DNA of 64,000 bases from an uncultured bacterium (GCA_903912525.1 CAIWHK010000065.1:124001-188000); one strand, 5' to 3'. Shown: positions 33,213-43,583, numbered from the stretch's first letter. Numbers and translations: made by a program. The notes: generated by a model from the sequence alone, not told the origin.

Positions 33213-34889
33213 TCAGGCCGGCGTCGCCACGATTTCCGCGGCCCGGGCCACGGCGTCGGGGTAGGTGGAGAACATGTTGTCCAGGCCGATGATCTCGACG
33301 GTCCTGGCCCGGGTCATCGCCACCAGCGGCTGGGCGTGCACGCCCGCCAGCAGCAGCGTGGCGCCCTGGCTGCGCAGGCGCCCGTGCACGTCCTCGAGGG
33401 CGTGCAGCCCGGTGGCGTCGATCGCCATCACGTGCCGCATGCGCAGGATCACGACGCGGGGGCGGCGGCGGTCCGACTGCAGTGTCTCGGTGAACGAGCG
33501 GGCGGCGCCGAAGCAGAACGTGCCGTTGATCTCGAAGACCGCCACCTGGGGCGGCAGGTCGATGGGCGTCGTGGGGTCGCCGGGGGCGGCCTCGTAGTCG
33601 AGGGCGTCGCGCACGGCGCGCACCTGCGTGACCTCGGCCATGCGCATCATCAGCAGCACCGACGACAGCACCATGCCCACCTGGATGGCCACGTTCAGGT
33701 CGACGAGCACCGTCAGCGCGAAGGTCGACACCAGCACCAGCACGTCGCTGCGCGGGGAGCGCAGCAGCTGTATGAAGACGCGCCATTCGCTCATGTTGTA
33801 GGCCACCACCAGCAGGATGCCCGCCAGCGTGGCCAGGGGGATGTACGAGGCCCAGCGGCCGGCCACCATCAGGATGGCCAGCAACGTGATGGCGTGCACG
33901 ATGCCGGCGACCGGCGTCCGCCCGCCGTTCTTGACGTTGGTGGCGGTGCGCGCGATGGCGCCGGTGGCCGGGATGCCCCCGAAGAACGGCACGACGAGGT
34001 TGGCCACGCCCTGGCTCATCAACTCGGCGTTGGCGCGGTTGCGGCCGCCGATCATGCCGTCGGCCACCATCGCGCTGAGCAGCGACTCGATGGCGCCCAG
34101 CAGCGCGATGGACAACGCGGGCGAGAACAGCGCGGGCATCATCGCGAAGTCGAACCGCGGCAGCGACGGGTGCGGCAGCCCGGTGGGCACGTCGCCGAAA
34201 CGGCTGCCGATGGTGTCGATCGGCAGCGACCAGATGCGCGCGGCGATCGTCGTCACCAGCAGCGCCACCAGCGGGCCCGGGATGCGGCGCGAGACGCGCG
34301 ACCACTGCTGGGTGATCAGCACGGTGGCCAGGCAGATGCCGGCTGCGACCAGGCTCGTTTGCGGGATGTGTTGCGCGAAGTACAGGCACTTGGCGAGGAA
34401 ATGCGTCGGCATCCCGGCCACCGGCAGGCCCATCGCATCGCCGATCTGCCCCATCCCGATGATGATCGCGATGCCGCTGGTGAACCCGATGATGACCGGG
34501 TAGGGGATGAAGCGGATGATGTTGCCGAGCCGTGCCAGGGACATGGCGACCAGCAGCGCGCCGGCCATCACGGTGGCTGCGGCCAGCCCGGCGTAGCCGA
34601 ACTTCGCGACGATGCCCGCCACGATCACGACGAAGGCCCCGGTGGGCCCGCCCACCTGCACGCGGCTGCCGCCGAGCGCCGAGATGATGAAGCCGGCGAT
34701 GATGGCGGTGAACAGGCCCTGCTCGGGCCGCACGCCCGAGGCGATGCCGAACGCGATGCTCAGCGGCAGGGCGACGATGCCGACGACCAGGCCGGCCAGC
34801 ACGTCGCGGCTGAGGTCGCGGCGCGAGTAGCCCTCGCGCAATACTGTGACCAGCTTGGGGGTGAGGTCTTCGGGGAACTTGAAGCGCAT
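33213..34889 (-). CDS. SulP family anion transporter with STAS domain
   Basis: A 558-residue inner membrane transporter for sulfate, bicarbonate or another anion. ATG 34889 (minus strand) begins MRFKFPEDLTPKLV; the frame runs open upstream but without homologous sequence. About 10-12 membrane helices cover residues 25-430, including the SulP signature region FTAIIAGFIISALGGSRVQV and GPTGAFVVIVAG. A cytoplasmic STAS domain (about 455-555) has the segment ILRMRHVMAIDATGLHAL and the core LLLAGVHAQPLVAM. The substrate cannot be told from sequence. Divergent from the GH97 gene. Confidence 0.93.
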   Translation of the reverse strand: MRFKFPEDLTPKLVTVLREGYSRRDLSRDVLAGLVVGIVALPLSIAFGIASGVRPEQGLFTAIIAGFIISALGGSRVQVGGPTGAFVVIVAGIVAKFGYAGLAAATVMAGALLVAMSLARLGNIIRFIPYPVIIGFTSGIAIIIGMGQIGDAMGLPVAGMPTHFLAKCLYFAQHIPQTSLVAAGICLATVLITQQWSRVSRRIPGPLVALLVTTIAARIWSLPIDTIGSRFGDVPTGLPHPSLPRFDFAMMPALFSPALSIALLGAIESLLSAMVADGMIGGRNRANAELMSQGVANLVVPFFGGIPATGAIARTATNVKNGGRTPVAGIVHAITLLAILMVAGRWASYIPLATLAGILLVVAYNMSEWRVFIQLLRSPRSDVLVLVSTFALTVLVDLNVAIQVGMVLSSVLLMMRMAEVTQVRAVRDALDYEAAPGDPTTPIDLPPQVAVFEINGTFCFGAARSFTETLQSDRRRPRVVILRMRHVMAIDATGLHALEDVHGRLRSQGATLLLAGVHAQPLVAMTRARTVEIIGLDNMFSTYPDAVARAAEIVATPA

Positions 34890-35050
34890 CGTGGTGTCCC
34901 GGGTCGGCCCTCGCGGGCGTGACGTGACCGGGCGGCGGGGCGCCGACGGGGCGGACCGGGGCCGGAGAAACGGGCGGAACATACACCCCGGCCATAGGTG
35001 CGGCAAGCGCGGGGGAACCCGACTGACAAGGAACCGGAGGCAATGGTACG

Positions 35051-35107
35051 CTTCGGCGCGCGCGGCGGCGGACTTACGCCGGCGCAAGTGCGCTCAATGC
35101 GCCGAAG
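35051..35107. repeat. Composite palindrome upstream of the GH97 gene
   Basis: An inner near-palindrome ACTTACGCCGGCGCAAGT (35072-35089, one mismatch) lies within an outer inverted repeat CTTCGGCGC (35051-35059) / GCGCCGAAG (35099-35107). It sits in the divergent SulP-GH97 intergenic region, and its right arm reaches into the GH97 ribosome site. Member of the dispersed palindrome family. Confidence 0.75.
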
Positions 35108-35114
35108 GAGCCAT

Positions 35115-37730
35115 GTGAATCCGATAACAAGCCGTGGCTTGGCCGCACTGCTCATCCTCGTCGCCGCCGGCCTGCGCGCGCCCGTTTGCCCTGCCGCAGC
35201 CGCGACCGCCGCCGCCGACAGCGTCTTGCTGCGCCTGTCGAGCCCGGACGGTCGCCTGCGGGCCGTCATCGACCTGTCCGGCGCAATGGCGACCGGTGCG
35301 CTCGACCGCGACGGCGCGCCGCTGCTGTTGCCGTCGGCGCTGGGCCTGGACCTCGCCGACGGTGGTCCGCTGCGCGACCTGCGGCTTGAACAGGCCACCC
35401 GCCGCATCATCGACGAGACGTGGCGTCCGGCCTGGGGCGCCGACGCCGAGGTTCGTGATCGCGCGAACGAACTGCGCCTGGACCTGCGCGAGGCGCGTGA
35501 GCCGCGCCGTCGCCTGGCGCTGGTGCTGCGCGCGGCCGACGACGGTTTCGCCTTCCGCTACGAGATTCCCGCGCGCGCCGACACCGCCGGCACGGGCGTG
35601 CTGGCCGAGGAGACCACGTTCCATTTCGCGGGCGATCCCCGCGCCTGGTGGATCCCCGCCGACGAGTTCGCCTACGAATCGTTGCACCGCGAGACGCCGC
35701 TCAGCCGCGTCGACCGCGCCGCCACGCCGCTGACGATGCGGACGCCGGGCGGCGCCTGGGTCGCGTTGCACGAGGCCGAATTGCTTGACTGGTCGGAGAT
35801 GTGGCTCGAGCGCGCGGCCGATGCCGACACGGCCGGCGTGACGCTGCAGGCGCGCCTGTGGCCCTGGCCCGACGGCACGGCCGTCAAGGGTCGCGGCGTG
35901 ATGCGCAGCCCGTGGCGCGTGTTGCTGGTGGCCGACTCGCCCGGCGGCCTGGCGACCTCGCACCTGGCGCAGAACCTGTGCGCGCCGAGTGTCATCGAGG
36001 ACACGTCGTGGATCCGTCCGCTCACCTTCTGTGGCGTGTGGTGGGGCCTGCACACGGGACAATGGACCTGGGCCGAGGGTCCGCGCCACGGCGCCACCAC
36101 CGAACGCACGAAGGAGTGCATCGACTTCGCCGCGCGCCACGGCTTGGGCGGCGTGCTGGCCGAGGGCTGGAACCCGGGCTGGGAGACGTGGGGCCACGGC
36201 GAGTCGCGGCAGGACTACCGGCGCGGCGCGGCCGACTTCGACCTGGACGAGGTCGCGCGCTACGCCCGCGAGCGCGGCATCGCCTTCATCGGCCATCACG
36301 AGACCGGCGGCAACATCCCGATGTACGAGGCGCAGATGGACTCGGCCTTCGCGTTGTGCGAGCGGTTGGGCATCCGCCACGTGAAGACCGGCTACGCGGG
36401 CACGATCACGCCCGCCGGCATGCACCACCACGGCCAGTATATGGTGCGCCACTTCCAGCGCGTGGTCGAGACGGCGGCGCGGCACCGCGTGGCGCTCGAC
36501 GTGCACGAGGGCATCAAGCCCACGGGACTGGACCGCACCTGGCCGAACCTGATGAGCACCGAGGCCATCCGCGGCATGGAACACAACGCCACGCTGAACA
36601 CGCTGCCGCCGCGCCACGCGACCATCCTGCCGTTCACGCGCTTTTTGGCCGGGCCGGCCGACTACACGCCCGGCATCTTCAGCCCCGACTTCGCGCCCGG
36701 CAGCGGCCGGCGCGTCATCGCCACCGTCGCCAACCAGTTGGCGCTGTATATCGTGTTCACCAGCCCGCTGATGATGATGGCCGACCTGCCGGAGAACGCC
36801 GAAGCGCACCCGGCGCTGCGCTTCCTCGACCGCCTGCCCTGCACATGGGACGAGTCGCGCGTGGTGGAGGCCGCCATCGGCGACATCGCGGTCTTCGCCC
36901 GCCGCAGCGGCGACGCGTGGTACGTGGGCGCGGTGACCGACGAGCAGGCGCGCGCGTTGGCGCTCCCGCTCGCGTTCCTGGCCCCCGGGCAGGCCTGGCG
37001 CGCCGAGGTGTTCGCCGACGCGGATGCGGCCGACTGGGAGCACGACCCCGCCGCCGTCGAGACGCAGGTGCTCCGCGTGACCAGCGCCGACACGCTGCGC
37101 GCGGCGCTGTCGCGGGCGGGCGGGCTGGCCGCGCGCCTGCGGCCGTGGGCGACGGATGATATCGCGACGATGACCGTCACCGACTTCAACCTGAAGTCCG
37201 CGCCGCGACTGGCGCGCTTCGCCGCCCTGCCCGTGCCCGGCGACAACCGCGTGGACCACCTCGGGGTTGGCGCCGTCGTCACGCTGGCGGCGCCCCCGAG
37301 CCCGCGCTACGACCGCGGCGCCCTGACCGACGGCCGCGTGGCCGGGGCCGGCTTCCAGGACGACGCCTGGCTGGGGTTCGAGGGCGTCGATCTGGCGGCG
37401 ACGATCGACCTCGGTTCCCCGCATCAGGTCCGCGAGGTAGCGCTGCGGGCCCTGCACGACCCCGGATCGTGGATCCAGCTGCCGGCGGCCGTCGTGGTCG
37501 AATCCAGCCGGGACGGCCGGTCCTGGTCCGTGGCCGGGCGGCTGGCCCCCCCGGCTGGCGGCGAGCGGGCCGAGATCCGGACCCTGGTCGTGGCCATCGA
37601 AGGCCAAGAGACGCGTTTCCTGCGGGTTACCGCGATCCAGCGCCCCCTGCCGGACGGCCACCCGGGCCACGGGCAGCCCGGCTGGGTGTTCTGTGACGAG
37701 GTGCTCGTGGGCGGCGTTCCGACCCCCTGA
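35115..37730 (+). CDS. Glycoside hydrolase family 97 enzyme with C-terminal carbohydrate-binding domain
   Basis: An 871-residue exported glycosidase; GH97 members are alpha-glucosidases or alpha-galactosidases. GTG 35115 is preferred (GAAGGAG 4 bases upstream, clean signal peptide [22 protein letters not shown]); ATG 35097 is in frame but lies in the palindrome arm. The N-terminal beta-sandwich (to about 270) precedes the catalytic barrel: [70 protein letters not shown] and [10 protein letters not shown]. The inverting glucosidase type uses Glu residues, the retaining type an Asp; I cannot decide between them. A C-terminal F5/8-type domain (about 730-871, [20 protein letters not shown]) likely binds sugars. 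Confidence 0.9.
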   Translation: MNPITSRGLAALLILVAAGLRAPVCPAAAATAAADSVLLRLSSPDGRLRAVIDLSGAMATGALDRDGAPLLLPSALGLDLADGGPLRDLRLEQATRRIIDETWRPAWGADAEVRDRANELRLDLREAREPRRRLALVLRAADDGFAFRYEIPARADTAGTGVLAEETTFHFAGDPRAWWIPADEFAYESLHRETPLSRVDRAATPLTMRTPGGAWVALHEAELLDWSEMWLERAADADTAGVTLQARLWPWPDGTAVKGRGVMRSPWRVLLVADSPGGLATSHLAQNLCAPSVIEDTSWIRPLTFCGVWWGLHTGQWTWAEGPRHGATTERTKECIDFAARHGLGGVLAEGWNPGWETWGHGESRQDYRRGAADFDLDEVARYARERGIAFIGHHETGGNIPMYEAQMDSAFALCERLGIRHVKTGYAGTITPAGMHHHGQYMVRHFQRVVETAARHRVALDVHEGIKPTGLDRTWPNLMSTEAIRGMEHNATLNTLPPRHATILPFTRFLAGPADYTPGIFSPDFAPGSGRRVIATVANQLALYIVFTSPLMMMADLPENAEAHPALRFLDRLPCTWDESRVVEAAIGDIAVFARRSGDAWYVGAVTDEQARALALPLAFLAPGQAWRAEVFADADAADWEHDPAAVETQVLRVTSADTLRAALSRAGGLAARLRPWATDDIATMTVTDFNLKSAPRLARFAALPVPGDNRVDHLGVGAVVTLAAPPSPRYDRGALTDGRVAGAGFQDDAWLGFEGVDLAATIDLGSPHQVREVALRALHDPGSWIQLPAAVVVESSRDGRSWSVAGRLAPPAGGERAEIRTLVVAIEGQETRFLRVTAIQRPLPDGHPGHGQPGWVFCDEVLVGGVPTP

Positions 37731-37822
37731 AAAAAGCTAAGGAATACAAAAAATATCTATTTACTCCTGTATGGGGGCGGTGTAATCTGGATTCCACGAG
37801 TGACGTCGGTCGGGTGCGTTTG

Positions 37823-37850
37823 AGCCGCGCGCCCGGCCGGCTTCTTTTTT
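37823..37850 (+). terminator. Terminator-like hairpin in the leader of the TSP3 protein gene
   Basis: AGCCG (37823-37827) pairs with CGGCT (37838-37842) and TTCTTTTTT follows (to 37850). It lies 30 bases before the start of the gene at 37880 and about 93 bases after the GH97 stop, so it either ends GH97 transcripts or attenuates the downstream gene. Confidence 0.4.
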
Positions 37851-37879
37851 GCGGTCCGCGATCCCGGGGGGTTCCGATC

Positions 37880-38257
37880 ATGTCCATGCCCCATCGTTGC
37901 ACCGCCTGCCCACGCCCGGCCGTCAGCCTGGCAGTTGCGCTCCTGCTGGTCGCCACCGCCGGCACGGCTCTCGCCGCCCAGCCCGCCGCGGCGCCCACGC
38001 GCCCGGTCATCGGTTCCGACCCGCCGGCCGACGCCGATTCCGACGGCGTCCTCGACGCCATGGACAACTGCCCGTACGTGTCCAATCCGTTCCAGGAGGA
38101 CATGGACCAGGACGCCGCCGGCGACCTCTGCGACAACTGCCCGACCATCGCCAACGTGGACCAGGCGGACACGGACCACGACGGCATCGGCGACGCCTGC
38201 GAGTCGGTGCCGACGCACGCCCTCAGCTGGGGCCTGATCAAGGCGACCTACCGGTAG
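37880..38257 (+). CDS. Exported thrombospondin type 3 repeat protein with [10 protein letters not shown] tail
   Basis: A 125-residue exported protein. ATG 37880 gives a signal peptide ([20 protein letters not shown]) after a Cys-containing N-region. The mature protein is almost entirely calcium-binding thrombospondin type 3 repeats: [40 protein letters not shown] and [11 protein letters not shown], with the Asp ligands and the Cys pairs in place. After a linker ESVPTHAL it ends [10 protein letters not shown], the tail also found in the proteins at 4800 and 23722. Probably a short surface or matrix protein stabilised by Ca2+. Confidence 0.82.
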   Translation: MSMPHRCTACPRPAVSLAVALLLVATAGTALAAQPAAAPTRPVIGSDPPADADSDGVLDAMDNCPYVSNPFQEDMDQDAAGDLCDNCPTIANVDQADTDHDGIGDACESVPTHALSWGLIKATYR

Positions 38258-38364
38258 CCGCGCCGGCGACGACCTCCGACATCGAACGTCCGGCTGTGCG
38301 GGCAGCGCCTTCGTGGTACGCTGCCCGCGCGTCGTTTCCGTCCGGTGCCAAAGGAGCTCGTCCC

Positions 38365-40068
38365 ATGCGTCACCGCTCTCGCCTGTCCGTCTTCGTCCAT
38401 GCGATCATCCTGCTGGCGTTCACTTCCATGGCCCACGCCGACCGCGGCGTCGCCACGCGCTCGCCCGTCTACGGCGAGCACGGCATGGTCTGCGCCGCGC
38501 AGCCGCTGGCCGTGCAGGCGGGGATCGAGATCCTCAAGGCCGGCGGCAGCGCCGTGGATGCGGCCATCGCCGTCAACGCCTGCCTGGGCCTGATGGAACC
38601 GACCGCCAACGGCGTGGGCGGCGACCTCTTCGCGATCGTGTGGGACCCGCGCGACAACAAGCTGCACGGGCTGAACGCCTGCGGCCGCTCGCCGCTCGCC
38701 CTGACGGCGGACAAGGTGCCGCCCGAGGCCGACGGCACCATCCCGCTCTACTCGCCGTACGCGTGGACCGTGCCCGGCGCCGTCGACGGCTGGGCCGAAC
38801 TGCACGCGAAGTTCGGCAAGCTGCCGTTGGCGCAGGTGCTGGCGCCGGCCATCCGCTATGCCCGCGAAGGCTTCCCTCTCTCGCCGGTCATCGCCTCGGA
38901 CTGGGAGCGCGGAGGGCGCCGCTTCAAGGACTTCCCGGGCTTTGCCGAGGTGTTCCTGCCGGGCGGCCGCGCGCCGCGCGAAGGCGAGATCTTCCGCAAC
39001 CCGGCGCTCGCGAAGACGCTTCAGCTGGTGGCCGACGGCGGCGCCGATGCCTACTACCGCGGGCCCATCGCCGCCGAGTTGGTGCGCTACTCGCGCGAGC
39101 ACGGCGGCTTCTTCGCGCCCGAGGATTTCGCGCGCCACACCTCCGAGTGGTGCGATCCGGTAGCCACCAACTACCGCGGCTACGACGTGTGGGAGCTGCC
39201 GCCGCCGGGCCAGGGCATCGCGGCGCTGCAGCTGCTGAACATCCTCGAGACGTTCGACCTGAAGGCGATGGGCCGCGACTCGGCCGACTTCTGGCACGTC
39301 TTCACCGAGGCGAAGAAGCTCGTTTTCGCCGACCGCGCCCGCTACTACGCCGACCCGGCGTTCGCCGCCATTCCGGTGGCCGAACTGGTGGGCAAGGACT
39401 ACGCCCGTGCGCGTGCCGCGCTCATCGACCCGCAGCACGCGGCCCTGCGCGTCGAGCCGGGCGACCCGCCGGCGCTGAACCGCAAGGAGACCACCTACCT
39501 GTGCACGGCTGACGCCAGCGGCATGATGGTCTCGCTGATCCAGAGCAACTACACCGGCTTCGGCTCGGGCTACGTCATCCCATCGCTGGGCTTCTGCCTG
39601 CAGGACCGCGGCAACCTGTTCGACCTGCAGCCGGGCCGGCCCAACTCGCTGGAGCCGGGCAAGCGGCCGTTCCACACGATCATCCCCGCCTTCGTGACGA
39701 AGGACGGGAAGCCTTTCATGGCGTTCGGGCTGATGGGCGGCGACATGCAGCCGCAGGGACACGCGCAGGTGATCGTCAACCTGGTCGACTTCGGGATGAA
39801 CCTGCAGGAGGCCGGGGATGCGATCCGCTTCCACCACACCGGATCGGCCGAGCCGACCGGCACCGGGATGACCGACGGCGGCGTGCTGCACATCGAGGAC
39901 GGGTTGCCGACGGCGGTGCTCGCAGAGTTGGTAAAACGCGGCCACCGGCTCGAAAGCGAACCGGTGGGTGCGTACGGTGGCTATCAGGCGATCCGGCGCG
40001 ATCCGCTGACGGGCATTTATTGCGGCGCCACCGAGAAGCGGAAGGACGGGTGCGCCGCAGGCTACTAG
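38365..40068 (+). CDS. ggt: Gamma-glutamyltransferase, exported
   Basis: A 567-residue periplasmic Ntn-hydrolase that cleaves gamma-glutamyl bonds (glutathione and related peptides) and transfers the group to water or amino acids. ATG 38365 has AAAGGAG upstream and a signal peptide (AIILLAFTSMAHA). Motifs: GGSAVDAAIAVNACLGLMEP near the N-terminus, the self-cleavage/nucleophile Thr in KETTYLCTADASG, QSNYTGFGSGY downstream, and GGDMQPQGHAQV near the C-terminus, the region binding the glutamyl group. The precursor should be cut before the nucleophile Thr into large and small subunits. The stop overlaps that of the convergent chemoreceptor gene in a CTAG. Confidence 0.92.
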   Translation: MRHRSRLSVFVHAIILLAFTSMAHADRGVATRSPVYGEHGMVCAAQPLAVQAGIEILKAGGSAVDAAIAVNACLGLMEPTANGVGGDLFAIVWDPRDNKLHGLNACGRSPLALTADKVPPEADGTIPLYSPYAWTVPGAVDGWAELHAKFGKLPLAQVLAPAIRYAREGFPLSPVIASDWERGGRRFKDFPGFAEVFLPGGRAPREGEIFRNPALAKTLQLVADGGADAYYRGPIAAELVRYSREHGGFFAPEDFARHTSEWCDPVATNYRGYDVWELPPPGQGIAALQLLNILETFDLKAMGRDSADFWHVFTEAKKLVFADRARYYADPAFAAIPVAELVGKDYARARAALIDPQHAALRVEPGDPPALNRKETTYLCTADASGMMVSLIQSNYTGFGSGYVIPSLGFCLQDRGNLFDLQPGRPNSLEPGKRPFHTIIPAFVTKDGKPFMAFGLMGGDMQPQGHAQVIVNLVDFGMNLQEAGDAIRFHHTGSAEPTGTGMTDGGVLHIEDGLPTAVLAELVKRGHRLESEPVGAYGGYQAIRRDPLTGIYCGATEKRKDGCAAGY

Positions 40069-41909
40069 ACGCGGCCCGACTGGACTTCGTGTCCTTCGAC
40101 CAGCCGTGACAGGTCGTCGACGACGCTGCGCAGTACGTTGGCCTGCCCGGCCATCATGACCGCGGCGGCCGCCGACTCCTCGGCCGTGGCCGCGGTGCCC
40201 TGCGTGGTGCCCTCGAGCTGCACGATGCCCTGGTTGACCTTCTCGATGCCATGCGACTGCTCGCTGCTGGCTGCGGCCACCTCGCTCATCAGCGTCGAAA
40301 CCTGGTCGATGCGGCCAGTGATCTGCTTCAGGACGGCGTCGACCTCGCGGCTGACCGTGACGCCCGCGGCCGCGTTCTTCCGCGACTCCTCGATCAGCTC
40401 GCCCGTGCTGCGCGCAGCCTCGGCGCTGCGGCCGGCCAGCGAGCGCACTTCCTCGGCCACCACCGCAAAGCCCTTGCCCGCTTCGCCGGCGCGCGCGGCC
40501 TCGACCGCGGCGTTCAGCGCCAGCAGGTTCGTCTGGAAGGCGATCTCGTCGATCGTCTTGATGATGCGCCCGGTCTGGTCGGAGGTCGTCTTGATGCGCT
40601 CCATCGCCTCGTTCATGCGGTCCATCGAGTCGCTGCCCCGCTGGGCCTCGGCGCGCGCCTGCCCGGCCAGGTCGTTGGCCTCGCTCGCGCTCTGCGCGGT
40701 CTGGGCGGTCATCGTCGTGATGCGCCCCAGCGATGTCGAGATCGTCTCCAGGCCCGAGGCCTGCACGCCGGCGTCGTCGGCCAGGCGCTGGCCGGCCGTC
40801 GAGACTTCGCTCGACGAGCAGCCCATCTGGCCCGCGCAACCGTCGAGTTCGCGGATGGCGCCCTGGAGCGGGCGGGTGATCGAGCGCACGATGCCCCACA
40901 GCGCGGCCAGCAAGGCGAACAGGCCGGCGGCGCCGATGATCGCCATCGTCCACGTCAAGCGCGTGGAGGCGGCGAGAATGCTCTCCATCGGCACGACAAC
41001 GGCGAAGCTCCACGGCGTGTCCACGCCGCCGACGCGCAACGGCACGAACTTGACGTAGATGTCCTTGTCGCTGCCCGGGTCGTGGCGCGTTTCGGCGACC
41101 TCCTGCCCGGCGTCGATGGCCGCCAGTGTGGCATCCGCGTACTCGAGCTCCTTGAGGGGATGCCCGGCCAGCTTGGCGTCCGGGTGCGCCACGATCAGGC
41201 CTGTGTGCGAGACCAGGAAGGCGTAGCCGTCGCCGTACGGCTTGAGCGTGGCGATGCGGTCGTTGAAGGACTTGAGCACCAGGTCGATGCCGGCGACACC
41301 GACAGCCTTGCCGCCGACGAAGATGGGCATGCACGTGCTGGTCATCATCGCGTTTCCGGCGTCGGGCTCGACGTAGGGGTCGAGGAGGCATTCCTTCCCG
41401 GCCTTCATCGGGATGGTGTAGTAGTCCTCCTTGGCGTAGTCGGCGAACGTGCCCGTGCTGGCCGTCAAGTCGATGCCGCCGTTCAGGCGCTGGGCGTACG
41501 GCATGAAGCAACCGTCGCTCGCATAGCCTTCCTTGCCGGCGTATTCGGCGTCGCGACCGTCGTAGCGGTCGGGCTCGGCCTGGAACCAGACGCCGTAGAA
41601 GAACGGATTCGACTCGAGGATCGCCTGGACCGAGCGCGTCATCGACACGCGGTCGACGGTCGCCTGGCCGGAGATCACCGCCTCGAGTTGCTTCGCCAGG
41701 GACTTGGTGGCGGCCATGGACTCGGACAGGTCGACGTCAAAGGTCGCCGACATGCTGCGGGCGATCTCGGTGGACTTGTCGAAGGCCTCGTTGCGGGTGA
41801 TGGTCCTGACGCGGACGGCCAGGACGACCACCATCGACATGACGATCACGATGGCCATGCCGCCCAGGAGGGCGAGCGTACGGGTCTGCAGGCGCCAATG
41901 GGACAACAA
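40065..41909 (-). CDS. Methyl-accepting chemotaxis protein with dCache-type sensor
   Basis: A 614-residue chemoreceptor. The start is TTG 41909 on the minus strand, because GGAGG lies 7 bases upstream and the first membrane helix (LALLGGMAIVIVMSMVVVLAV) follows. The frame is open far upstream but without homology. A periplasmic double-Cache sensor (about residues 40-290) includes YVEPDAGNAMMTSTCMPIF and GVAGIDLVLKSFNDRI. The second membrane helix (about 300-322) leads into RSITRPLQ, the start of a HAMP domain that appears shortened. The signalling domain has the hairpin tip IDEIAFQTNLLALNAAVEAA and GKGFAVVAEEVRSLAGRS, which contacts CheA/CheW. No other chemotaxis genes are in the window. Confidence 0.93.
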   Translation of the reverse strand: MLSHWRLQTRTLALLGGMAIVIVMSMVVVLAVRVRTITRNEAFDKSTEIARSMSATFDVDLSESMAATKSLAKQLEAVISGQATVDRVSMTRSVQAILESNPFFYGVWFQAEPDRYDGRDAEYAGKEGYASDGCFMPYAQRLNGGIDLTASTGTFADYAKEDYYTIPMKAGKECLLDPYVEPDAGNAMMTSTCMPIFVGGKAVGVAGIDLVLKSFNDRIATLKPYGDGYAFLVSHTGLIVAHPDAKLAGHPLKELEYADATLAAIDAGQEVAETRHDPGSDKDIYVKFVPLRVGGVDTPWSFAVVVPMESILAASTRLTWTMAIIGAAGLFALLAALWGIVRSITRPLQGAIRELDGCAGQMGCSSSEVSTAGQRLADDAGVQASGLETISTSLGRITTMTAQTAQSASEANDLAGQARAEAQRGSDSMDRMNEAMERIKTTSDQTGRIIKTIDEIAFQTNLLALNAAVEAARAGEAGKGFAVVAEEVRSLAGRSAEAARSTGELIEESRKNAAAGVTVSREVDAVLKQITGRIDQVSTLMSEVAAASSEQSHGIEKVNQGIVQLEGTTQGTAATAEESAAAAVMMAGQANVLRSVVDDLSRLVEGHEVQSGRV

Positions 41910-42089
41910 GACGCGACCTCCGGGCGTGAAGGGAACCGTTCGCGTCAAGGGGTCGGCAGAAACGGCCGTGCCTTGAGGCCCGATTGAATCCTCTTTTTCA
42001 CTGTGCCCGCGGTCGCTGTGTATGTACAATGCGCCCTTGTGATTGGACCCGGCCGGCAGACGGCCGCAACCCAACCGAGGAGCCCGTCC

Positions 42090-43583
42090 ATGTCCAACCC
42101 CTTGTTCGCCCGCAAGTCGGTCGAACTGCTTCTGGAGGAGGCCAAGGGCGAGAACCGCCTGCGGCGCGTGCTGGGCCCCGTGCAGCTCACGGCCCTGGGG
42201 ATCGGCGCCATCATCGGCGCCGGCATCTTCGTGGCCACGGGCGCCGCGGCCCACAACATCGCGGGCCCCTCGCTGATGATGTCCTACGTCGTGGCGGGCA
42301 TCACCTGCATCTTCGCCGCCCTCTGCTATGCGGAATTCGCGGCCATGGTGCCCGTGGCGGGATCGGCCTACACCTACGCCTATGCCACCCTGGGCGAGAT
42401 GTTCGCCTGGATCATCGGCTGGGATCTCATCCTCGAATACGGCGTCTCCAGCGCCGCCGTGGCCACGGGCTGGTCCGCCTATTTCCAGAGCGCCGTCAGC
42501 AAGATCGGCATCCACATTCCCGCGCTGCTCAGCCAGTCGCCCTGGAAATACGACCCCCTGACCGGCGATTTCGCCTCCACGGGCGCCATGATGAACCTCC
42601 CGGCGATCCTCGTCGTGGTCGTCGTCACCGCCGTCCTGGTGAAGGGCATCCAGGAGAGCGCCACGTTCAACGGCGTCATGGTGGCCATCAAGGTGGCCGC
42701 CGTGCTCTTCGTCATCGGGGTCGGCGCCTTCTTCATCGACACCACCAACTGGCATCCCTTCGCGCCCTTCGGCTGGACCGGCATCAGCTTCTTCGGCCAC
42801 CGGGTGGCGGGCATGGTCGACGGCGGCGGCGCGCCCATCGGCATGATGGCCGGGGCGGCCATCATCTTCTTCGCCTACATCGGCTTCGACTCGGTCTCCA
42901 CCCATGCGGAAGAGGCCAAGAATCCCCAGCGCGACGTGCCCATCGGCATCATGGTCTCGCTGCTGGTCTGCACGGTGCTCTACATCGCCGTGGTGGCGGT
43001 GCTGACGGGCATGGTGAAGTTCGACCAGCTGGACATCAATGCTCCGGTGTCCACCGCCTTCAGGCAGAAGGGGCTCGGCTGGGCGGAGGGCCTCATCGCC
43101 ACGGCGGGAGTCGCCGGCATCACCTCCGTGCTGCTGGTCATGATGCTCAGCGGCCCGCGCGTGTTCCTGGCCATGGCCCGGGACGGCCTGCTGCCCAAGT
43201 CCACCTTCGGCGATGTCCATCCGAAGTTCCGCACCCCGTGGAAGTCCACGATCCTCGTCGGCTGCTTCGTCGGCGTGCTGGCGGGCTTCCTGCCCATCGA
43301 CGCTCTTCTGCACCTGGCGAACATCGGCACCTTGCTGGCCTTCGTCATCGTCTGCGCGGCCGTCCTGATCATGCGGAGGAAGCACCCCGAGATCAAACGC
43401 CCCTTCCGGTGCCCATGGGTGCCCTTCGTGCCCATCATGGGTGTGCTCAGCTGCCTGATGCTGATGTTCTCGCTGCCGGTGGCCAACTGGTGGCGGCTCA
43501 TCGCCTGGCTGGCCCTGGGCATGGTCATCTACTTCGCCTACAGTCGGCACCACAGCGTGCTGGCCAAGAATCGGAAGAAGTAG
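42090..43583 (+). CDS. Amino acid permease, APC superfamily (CAT-like)
   Basis: A 497-residue inner membrane transporter. ATG 42090 has CCGAGGAG upstream. About 12-14 helices are present; the family start is LTALGIGAIIGAGIFVATG (about residues 30-48, the unwound TM1 that binds substrate), then AFAAMVPVAGSAYTYAYAT-type EFAAMVPVAGSAYTYAYA and the segment IGFDSVSTHAEEAKNPQRDVP in the conserved TM6-7 region. This matches cationic/branched amino acid permeases, with the actual substrate unknown. The stop codon region is triplicated in a 15-bp tandem repeat (43569-43613). Confidence 0.92.
   Translation: MSNPLFARKSVELLLEEAKGENRLRRVLGPVQLTALGIGAIIGAGIFVATGAAAHNIAGPSLMMSYVVAGITCIFAALCYAEFAAMVPVAGSAYTYAYATLGEMFAWIIGWDLILEYGVSSAAVATGWSAYFQSAVSKIGIHIPALLSQSPWKYDPLTGDFASTGAMMNLPAILVVVVVTAVLVKGIQESATFNGVMVAIKVAAVLFVIGVGAFFIDTTNWHPFAPFGWTGISFFGHRVAGMVDGGGAPIGMMAGAAIIFFAYIGFDSVSTHAEEAKNPQRDVPIGIMVSLLVCTVLYIAVVAVLTGMVKFDQLDINAPVSTAFRQKGLGWAEGLIATAGVAGITSVLLVMMLSGPRVFLAMARDGLLPKSTFGDVHPKFRTPWKSTILVGCFVGVLAGFLPIDALLHLANIGTLLAFVIVCAAVLIMRRKHPEIKRPFRCPWVPFVPIMGVLSCLMLMFSLPVANWWRLIAWLALGMVIYFAYSRHHSVLAKNRKK

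Noticed and set aside
32861-33264. Plus-strand open frames opposite the DUF1579 gene
   Set aside because: Shadow frames; the minus-strand gene has a ribosome site, signal peptide and family motifs.
37800-37870. Possible riboswitch in the leader of the gene at 37880
   Set aside because: I could not match it to any known riboswitch consensus; only a simple hairpin with a T run is supported.
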